NCBI GenBank assembly: GCA_910574255.1
Contig: CAJTAK010000007.1
Location: forward strand, 1-64,000
Length of the DNA: 64,000 bases
DNA from: Clostridia bacterium
GTDB lineage: Bacteria > Bacillota > Clostridia > Lachnospirales > Lachnospiraceae
Direction of reading: 5' to 3'
A model generated the notes under the pieces. It worked only from the letters and a program-made list of their open reading frames with translations, did no database searches and had not been told where the DNA came from. Made by a program: the position numbers and the translations under genes. This document shows positions 59,115 to 64,000 of the stretch, in pieces. Positions within the stretch are counted from its first letter, which is position 1, and the number at the start of each line of letters is the position of its first letter.

Positions 59115-59188
59115 GCTTTGCTCTCACCTCTCGTTCTTTTCTGCTCTGAGCAGCATTTCTTATTGCTGCTTCGCTGCTTTTTTGGCTT

Positions 59189-60472
59189 TTACAGATTTAC
59201 CAGCCCTGCTTCATAAAGCTTCTGCAAAGACATGAGAATTCCAAACTTGGCATGCTGCCAGGTAAGTCCTCCCTGAAAATACACTGCATAGGGGGGCTTG
59301 ATTGGGCCGTCCGCCGAAAGCTCAATGGAGGAACCCTGCACAAAGGCCCCTGCCGCCATAATCACGTCACTGTCATAGCCCGGCATAGCCCAGGGCTCCG
59401 GGGTTACATAACTATCTACCGGGGCTGCCGCCTGGATTCCCCTGCAGAATGCAATCACGCCTTCTGCTGTTCCAAAGGTTACTGCCTGAATAATATCATG
59501 ACGGCTTTCTGCCTTGTCAGGCACAACGGGAAATCCCAGGTTCTCATAAATATTGGCTGCAAAAACGGCTCCCTTCAAAGCGCCTCCCACCACGGTGGGA
59601 GCCAGGAAAAATCCCTGATAAAAGCTGGTCATAACTCCAAGAGATGCCCCCACCTCTTTTCCAAGGCCGGGAGAAGTCAGGCGGTAAGCTGACCGTTCTA
59701 CATATTCCTCTTTTCCTGCAATATAGCCGCCAATGGGCGCAAGGCCGCCGCCGGGATTCTTGATAAGGGAACCCACACAGAGATCCGCCCCCACGTCCGT
59801 AGGCTCTATCCGCTCCACAAATTCCCCGTAGCAGTTGTCCACCATGCAGATCACATCCGGCTTCCGCTCTTTGATAAAAGCAATAAGCTCCCCGATCCGT
59901 TTTACGGAAAGGGTTGGCCTGGTCTGATAGCCTTTGGAGCGCTGAATAGTCACCAGACGGGTGCGCTCATTCAGGGCCTTTTCAATATTGGGATAATCAA
60001 AGCTTCCGTCCTCCAGAAGATCCACCTGACGATAGGTAACTCCATATTCTGCCAGAGAACCTGTAGACGGACGGATCCCGATAACCTCTTCCAGGGTGTC
60101 GTAGGGCTTTCCCACTGGCGAGAACAGTTCATCCCCCGGCCTTAGATTGCCGGAAAGGGCTACTGCCAGAGCATGGGTACCGCAGGCGATCTGGGGGCGC
60201 ACCAAAGCTGCCTCTGTATGAAACACATCTGCATAGACAGCTTCCAGCTTGTCCCTGCCCAGATCATTGTAGCCGTAACCGCTGGTGGCGGCAAAGCAGG
60301 CCGCATCCACATGATTTTTCTGCATGGCATGAAGCACCTTCATCTGGTTGTACTCCACATTTTCTTCTATGGCATCAAAACGCTCCTTCAATTCCCTCTC
60401 CACTTGGATGCCATAGGCCAGCACCTTTTCGCTGATTCCCATCTCCCTGTAGAGAGCTGCTGTTTCTTTCAT
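59189..60472 (-). CDS. Methionine gamma-lyase-family PLP protein (YnbB-like)
   Basis: 427 residues of the YnbB/aluminium-resistance subgroup of PLP enzymes. VYADVFHTEAALVRPQIACGTHALAVALSG, VTIQRSKGYQTRPTLSVKRI (with the PLP lysine) and SLIKNPGGGLAPIGGYIAG are characteristic. The reaction is not firmly known. It follows miaA by 31 bases, a common order in Firmicutes. GGAG ten bases before the ATG at 60472 is used; the open frame reaches 60496. Confidence 0.9.
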   Translation of the reverse strand: MKETAALYREMGISEKVLAYGIQVERELKERFDAIEENVEYNQMKVLHAMQKNHVDAACFAATSGYGYNDLGRDKLEAVYADVFHTEAALVRPQIACGTHALAVALSGNLRPGDELFSPVGKPYDTLEEVIGIRPSTGSLAEYGVTYRQVDLLEDGSFDYPNIEKALNERTRLVTIQRSKGYQTRPTLSVKRIGELIAFIKERKPDVICMVDNCYGEFVERIEPTDVGADLCVGSLIKNPGGGLAPIGGYIAGKEEYVERSAYRLTSPGLGKEVGASLGVMTSFYQGFFLAPTVVGGALKGAVFAANIYENLGFPVVPDKAESRHDIIQAVTFGTAEGVIAFCRGIQAAAPVDSYVTPEPWAMPGYDSDVIMAAGAFVQGSSIELSADGPIKPPYAVYFQGGLTWQHAKFGILMSLQKLYEAGLVNL

Positions 60473-60503
60473 ATACTTTACTCTCCATTCCGTCAAACCT
60501 TTT

Positions 60504-61448
60504 TTACAGAATCCTTTTTTCTTTTAAAATATCTAACATTCTGCTTTGTATTCGCTCCTGATTATATTGGTAATCCTGCTGATTCAGCCAGATCACATCC
60601 CGTTCCCGTCGGAACCAGGTAAGCTGACGCTTGGCAAAATGCCGGGTATCCCGTTTCAGGATCCGAATCGCTTCCACAAGGCTTATCTCTCCTTCCAGAT
60701 GGGACAGCAGCTCTTTATAGCCAAGGCCCTGCATAGAAACCATTCCCCGGCTGCAGCCCATAGCCTGCAGCGTCTTTACCTCTTCAAGCAGCCCTTCTTC
60801 CAGCATAGCATCTACTCTGGCATCAATCCGAGCATAGAGCCGCTCTCTCTCATCATTTAACACAAAATATGCCCCATTGTAAGGGCTTTCTTTCTGCTGC
60901 TGGGCTTCATTGTGTTCGGAAATCCGCTTCCCCGTCAACTGGTAATACTCCAAGGCACGAATGACCCTCTTCACATTGTTGGCATGAACTTGCTCTGCCG
61001 CCCTGGGATCTGCTTTTTTCAGCAGCTCGTAAAGCGCTTCCGCCCCTTTTTCTGCGGCCAAAGCCTCCAATTTTTCCCGAACCTCCGGACGCTCCTGATT
61101 TTCTGTAAAATCAATGTCATAGAGCAGGGCCTGAATGTAGAATCCGGTTCCTCCCGTCACAATGGGAATCCGGTTTCTTCCGTAGATCTCTTTTAGGGCC
61201 CTCTTTGCCAGACTTTGGAAGCGGACAACATTGAAATCCTCTGCCGGGTCCAGAATATCAATGAGATGATGGGGAATCCCTTCCATCTCTTCCGGCCGGA
61301 CTTTTGCAGAACCGATATCCATATGACGGTAGACCTGCATGGAATCTGCCGATATGATTTCCCCGTCAATGGCTTTTGCCAAGGCAATGGAAAGCTTTGT
61401 TTTTCCTGCGGCCGTGGGGCCAGTGAGTATCACCAATGGCTGCTTCAT
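60504..61448 (-). CDS. miaA: tRNA dimethylallyltransferase MiaA
   Basis: A 314-residue enzyme that adds the isopentenyl group to A37 of tRNAs reading UNN codons, including the tRNA-Leu at 36228. Motifs: Walker A LTGPTAAGKTKLSIALA, IISADSMQVYRHMDIGSAK, the TGGTGFYIQALL segment and the tRNA-binding GYKELLSHLEGE. Normal length. A 234-bp nested palindrome lies 75 bases upstream of its start. In many Firmicutes mutS/mutL precede it, but here an MscS channel gene lies upstream. Confidence 0.95.
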   Translation of the reverse strand: MKQPLVILTGPTAAGKTKLSIALAKAIDGEIISADSMQVYRHMDIGSAKVRPEEMEGIPHHLIDILDPAEDFNVVRFQSLAKRALKEIYGRNRIPIVTGGTGFYIQALLYDIDFTENQERPEVREKLEALAAEKGAEALYELLKKADPRAAEQVHANNVKRVIRALEYYQLTGKRISEHNEAQQQKESPYNGAYFVLNDERERLYARIDARVDAMLEEGLLEEVKTLQAMGCSRGMVSMQGLGYKELLSHLEGEISLVEAIRILKRDTRHFAKRQLTWFRRERDVIWLNQQDYQYNQERIQSRMLDILKEKRIL

Positions 61449-61522
61449 CGTGGTCTCCTTTTTTACACCTGAAAGGGCGTCTGCTTTATTATAGTGAATG
61501 TGGAAGGGATTTGCAAGAGAAA

Positions 61523-61756
61523 CAAAGGGGCTGTCGGGAAATAAGACAGAAGACTTTTCTGATATCCAGTGTCCGGCTGTTTGTGTACAGACTGTCTGAT
61601 ATGTACGGATATTGCTTTTTAATGTCCGTACATATCAGACAGAATGTACACAAACCGTCCGAACGTTGTAATAAGGAGGGACCCACAAGGTGGGAGGATT
61701 CCTTATTGCTAAGGGTATAGAAATGGCTGATGTCTTATTTCCCGACAGCCCCTTTG
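61523..61756. repeat. 234-bp nested palindromic element
   Basis: The outer arms 61523-61548 and 61731-61756 are perfect 26-base complements (starting CAAAGGGGCTGTCGGGAAAT). Inside are two more hairpins. Hairpin A has 11-base (61579-61589 with 61645-61655) and 17-base (61593-61609 with 61625-61641) perfect arms, separated by a three-base mismatch, and a 15-base loop. Hairpin B is AATAAGGA/TCCTTATT around CCCAC-AAG-GTGGG (61670-61707). As RNA it would fold as a three-way junction. No coding gene lies in 61449-61844. Confidence 0.85.
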
Positions 61757-61844
61757 GCTAAAATCCGGCAATAAACCCACCTGTTCCCAACTCCCCAATA
61801 TTAAATATAAGAAGCAAGGGAGTATTCCTGCTGCAAATTCCGCA

Positions 61845-62717
61845 TTAATCTGATTCCGCACGGATATGCACATCAACTTGATTGAACGGAATTTCAATTC
61901 CATTTTCATCAAAGGCCAGCTTCACGGCCTCTGTCATATCCCACTTTGTACTCCAATAATCCTCCGGCGTCACCCAGAACCGCAGCTTTAATACTACGGC
62001 GCTGTCCGCCAGCTCGGATACGACTGCCTGACGCTCTTCATCTTTCAGGATCCGTTCTTCCTGCTCCAAAAGCTTCGCAGCCACCTCTTTTGCCCGTTTC
62101 AGATCAGCGGTGTAAGAGATTCCCACATCAATATCCAGACGGCGCTTTTCCTGAGCCGTCACATTAATAAGACTGTTATCCGCCAGCTTGCCGTTCGGAA
62201 TCACCACCTTCCGATTGTCCGGAGTTAACAGATAGGTGTAGATCATCTGAATCTCGGATACCGTTCCCTCCAAGTCTCCCTGGATAATGTAATCTCCCAC
62301 CTTAAAGGGCTTCACCATAAGAAGCAGGACGCCGCCTGCGAAGTTGGCCAGGCTTCCCTGCAGCGCTAAGCCTGCCGCCAGACCCGCGGAACCTACCAGC
62401 GCCACCACTGAGGTGGTGTCCACTCCGAAGCCAGAGGCTATGAGCATCACCAATACAAAGTACAAAAATGCCTTTAATAAGGAATCTATAAACTGTATCA
62501 CGCCCATGTCCGCTCCCGCACGCTCCATGGATCGGCGCACGATGCGGCGCAAAAGCTTAATGAGCCGGGTGCCCACAAAAAATACGACAAGAGCCATCAG
62601 CACCCGCAGGCCAAAGGCTGCGACTCCTGGCAGATATTCATCAATATATCGTTGAAACCGGTCAATTTCCTCTGTAATTGCTTCTATTTCCTGTGGCGTA
62701 TCCGTGTTCTCCAGCAT
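61845..62717 (-). CDS. MscS-family mechanosensitive channel
   Basis: 290 residues. Three membrane spans in the first ~130 residues are followed by the pore helix region SAGLAAGLALQGSLANFAGGVLLLM and the MscS beta domain KPFKVGDYIIQGDLEGTVSEI, then the alpha/beta C-terminal domain ending in IPFNQVDVHIRAESD. It opens under membrane tension to release solutes during hypo-osmotic shock. It stands between glgB and the nested palindrome. ATG start; 31 bases separate it from the glgB stop. Confidence 0.93.
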   Translation of the reverse strand: MLENTDTPQEIEAITEEIDRFQRYIDEYLPGVAAFGLRVLMALVVFFVGTRLIKLLRRIVRRSMERAGADMGVIQFIDSLLKAFLYFVLVMLIASGFGVDTTSVVALVGSAGLAAGLALQGSLANFAGGVLLLMVKPFKVGDYIIQGDLEGTVSEIQMIYTYLLTPDNRKVVIPNGKLADNSLINVTAQEKRRLDIDVGISYTADLKRAKEVAAKLLEQEERILKDEERQAVVSELADSAVVLKLRFWVTPEDYWSTKWDMTEAVKLAFDENGIEIPFNQVDVHIRAESD

Positions 62718-62748
62718 GGCTTTTCCTCTACTTTATTCTGAGATATAC

Positions 62749-64000
62749 TTATTTATTCTTGGAAGCTGTCTTTTTTGTTTCCGGCTTTTTTGTCTTTACT
62801 TCCTCAGTTGCTTCTGCTTTCACAGCCTTAGAAGCCTTTTCTTCTGCCTTTGGGGCTTTTTCCTTTTTCCCAGAAGCCCTTTCCGATGTACAGGAGAATA
62901 TGGCAATTCCCATGGGCGGAACGGTAATCTCAATGGAATATTTCCGTCCGTCGCACTCGGACTTTCTGGATCGCTTTGCACGCTTATTGCGCACATCACT
63001 TCCGCCGAACATCTCACTGTCACTGTTGAAGATCTCCTTATAGCGCCCCTCAAAAGGCACGCCGATCTTATGCTTCTCATAGACAAGGGGAGAGAAGTTG
63101 CAGACTACCAGCAAGGTCTCTTTGGCCTTCTTTGCTTTCCTTAAGAACACCAGCATATTCTCGTTAGCAGAAATGTTATTGATCCACTCAAAGCCATCCG
63201 GATCATGATCCTGCTCATAGAGGGCCGGATGCTCTTTTAAAAACTCATTCAGGGCCTTCACATAATTCTTCATATTGCCGTGATCCTGGTACTGGAGCAG
63301 CTCCCAGTCCAGACCCACATTTTCATTCCACTCCTCAAAGGGGGCAAACTCCTGTCCCATAAAGAGCAGCTTCTTACCCGGATGGGTCATCATGTAGCCA
63401 TAGGCAGCCCGAAGGTTATTAAGCTGGGAATCCCTGTCTCCCGGCATTTTGCCTACCATGGACGCCTTGCCATGGACTACCTCGTCATGGGAAAGGCTTA
63501 GAATAAAGTTCTCACTGTAAGCATAAATCATGCTGAAGGTCAGCTCCCCATGGTGATATGCCCGGAACACCGGATCGTAATGCATATAACCGATAAAGTC
63601 ATTCATCCAGCCCATGTTCCATTTAAAATCAAATCCCAGGCCGTCCTTTTCCACAGCTTCCGTAACCTTGGGCCATGCAGTGGATTCCTCTGCAATGAGA
63701 AGCGCTCCGTCTTTTCTTTTCTTGAAAATGGAATTCAGATGCTTTAAGAACTCTACGGCTTCCAGATTTTCCTTTCCGCCATAGATATTCGCTACCCACT
63801 CTCCGTCATTTTTTCCGTAATCCAGATACAGCATGGAAGCTACTGCATCCATACGGATTCCGTCTGCATGATACATCTCCACCCAGAACAGGGCATTGGC
63901 AATCAGGAAATTCTTTACCTGGGGACGGCCGTAGTTATAGATCAGCGTTCCCCAATGAGGATGGGAACCCTGTCTGGGATCCCAATGCTCATAGAGACAA
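62749..64000 (-). CDS. glgB: 1,4-alpha-glucan branching enzyme (partial, N-terminus outside window)
   Basis: The last ~415 residues of a GH13 branching enzyme; the frame runs past the right edge through residues that read [19 protein letters not shown]-like. Catalytic Asp is in [17 protein letters not shown], the acid/base Glu in [14 protein letters not shown], and the third carboxylate in [20 protein letters not shown]. The C-terminal beta domain ends around [10 protein letters not shown]. After it comes a ~45-residue tail rich in Lys, Ala and Glu (for example [20 protein letters not shown]), which is not usual for GlgB. Glycogen synthesis; neighbouring glg genes, if any, lie outside the window. 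Confidence 0.93.
   Translation of the reverse strand, partial: CLYEHWDPRQGSHPHWGTLIYNYGRPQVKNFLIANALFWVEMYHADGIRMDAVASMLYLDYGKNDGEWVANIYGGKENLEAVEFLKHLNSIFKKRKDGALLIAEESTAWPKVTEAVEKDGLGFDFKWNMGWMNDFIGYMHYDPVFRAYHHGELTFSMIYAYSENFILSLSHDEVVHGKASMVGKMPGDRDSQLNNLRAAYGYMMTHPGKKLLFMGQEFAPFEEWNENVGLDWELLQYQDHGNMKNYVKALNEFLKEHPALYEQDHDPDGFEWINNISANENMLVFLRKAKKAKETLLVVCNFSPLVYEKHKIGVPFEGRYKEIFNSDSEMFGGSDVRNKRAKRSRKSECDGRKYSIEITVPPMGIAIFSCTSERASGKKEKAPKAEEKASKAVKAEATEEVKTKKPETKKTASKNK

Noticed and set aside
61523-61756. Insertion sequence
   Set aside because: No transposase frame is present and no target-site duplication could be seen; described as a palindromic repeat instead.

Overview
The window looks like chromosome of a low-GC Gram-positive anaerobe of the Lachnospiraceae (Clostridium cluster XIVa). 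This is inferred from the 5' end of a 16S rRNA gene, a strong preference for AGGAGG-type ribosome sites, a man-family PTS, a radC-mreBCD-minCDE-rodA block, DUF4321, a WalJ-type hydrolase and an RhaB/AraC/ABC rhamnose locus. Species cannot be fixed from 79 bases of 16S. Nearly all genes lie on the minus strand. The plus-strand genes are a small HTH protein, tmcAL, an AraC regulator and a YfhO protein.

Layout. 1-480: 5' end and promoter/leader of an rRNA operon. 482-6906: a GntR-controlled operon of tandem-GNAT protein, PIG-L-like protein, MurQ etherase and a complete mannose-family PTS (IIB-IIC-IID-IIA), which I read as an amino-sugar/MurNAc salvage system that uses an unusual transporter type. 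6983-10504: a class B-like sortase, a membrane-anchored HTH protein, and a two-gene unit of a GGGtGRT protein and a NifU-like protein. 10505-12621: long palindromes, then an FAD protein (COG2509) with its own promoter, a compact purine-riboswitch-like aptamer and a terminator. 12714-17526: TraX, a beta-helix acyltransferase-like protein, topoisomerase III and an RluA-type synthase. 17527-18019: a decayed ORF and inverted repeats.

18020-26689: tmcAL, UPF0210 + ACT pair, WalJ, a lipoprotein, a KilA-N-type remnant, coaE, polA and a small anti-sigma-like protein. 26795-35680: rhamnose locus (ABC importer, binding lipoprotein, rhaB kinase, class II aldolase, divergent AraC activator) with phased AraC-type half-sites and hairpins between genes. 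35717-39303: small coiled-coil protein, tRNA-Leu(CAA), YfhO. 39371-45528: rluD-lspA-aroB-ylmH-sepF-yggS-HlyD-like cluster. 45641-55732: P-loop protein, mgsA, rodA, minE-minD-minC, PBP2, mreD-mreC-mreB, radC (cell shape and division). 55792-64000: DUF4321, a second COG2509 flavoprotein, an HI0933-like flavoprotein, a methionine-gamma-lyase-like protein, miaA, a 234-bp nested palindrome, an MscS channel and the 3' part of glgB.

Strongest candidates for something new: the promoter-riboswitch-terminator unit ahead of a flavoprotein with four clustered cysteines; the MurQ/PIG-L/GNAT/man-PTS operon, whose PIG-L member lacks the usual catalytic Asp; the GGGtGRT + NifU-like pair; and a 12-base motif (CGGAACTGGAAT) that recurs just upstream of start codons. 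No CRISPR array, insertion sequence or complete prophage was seen.
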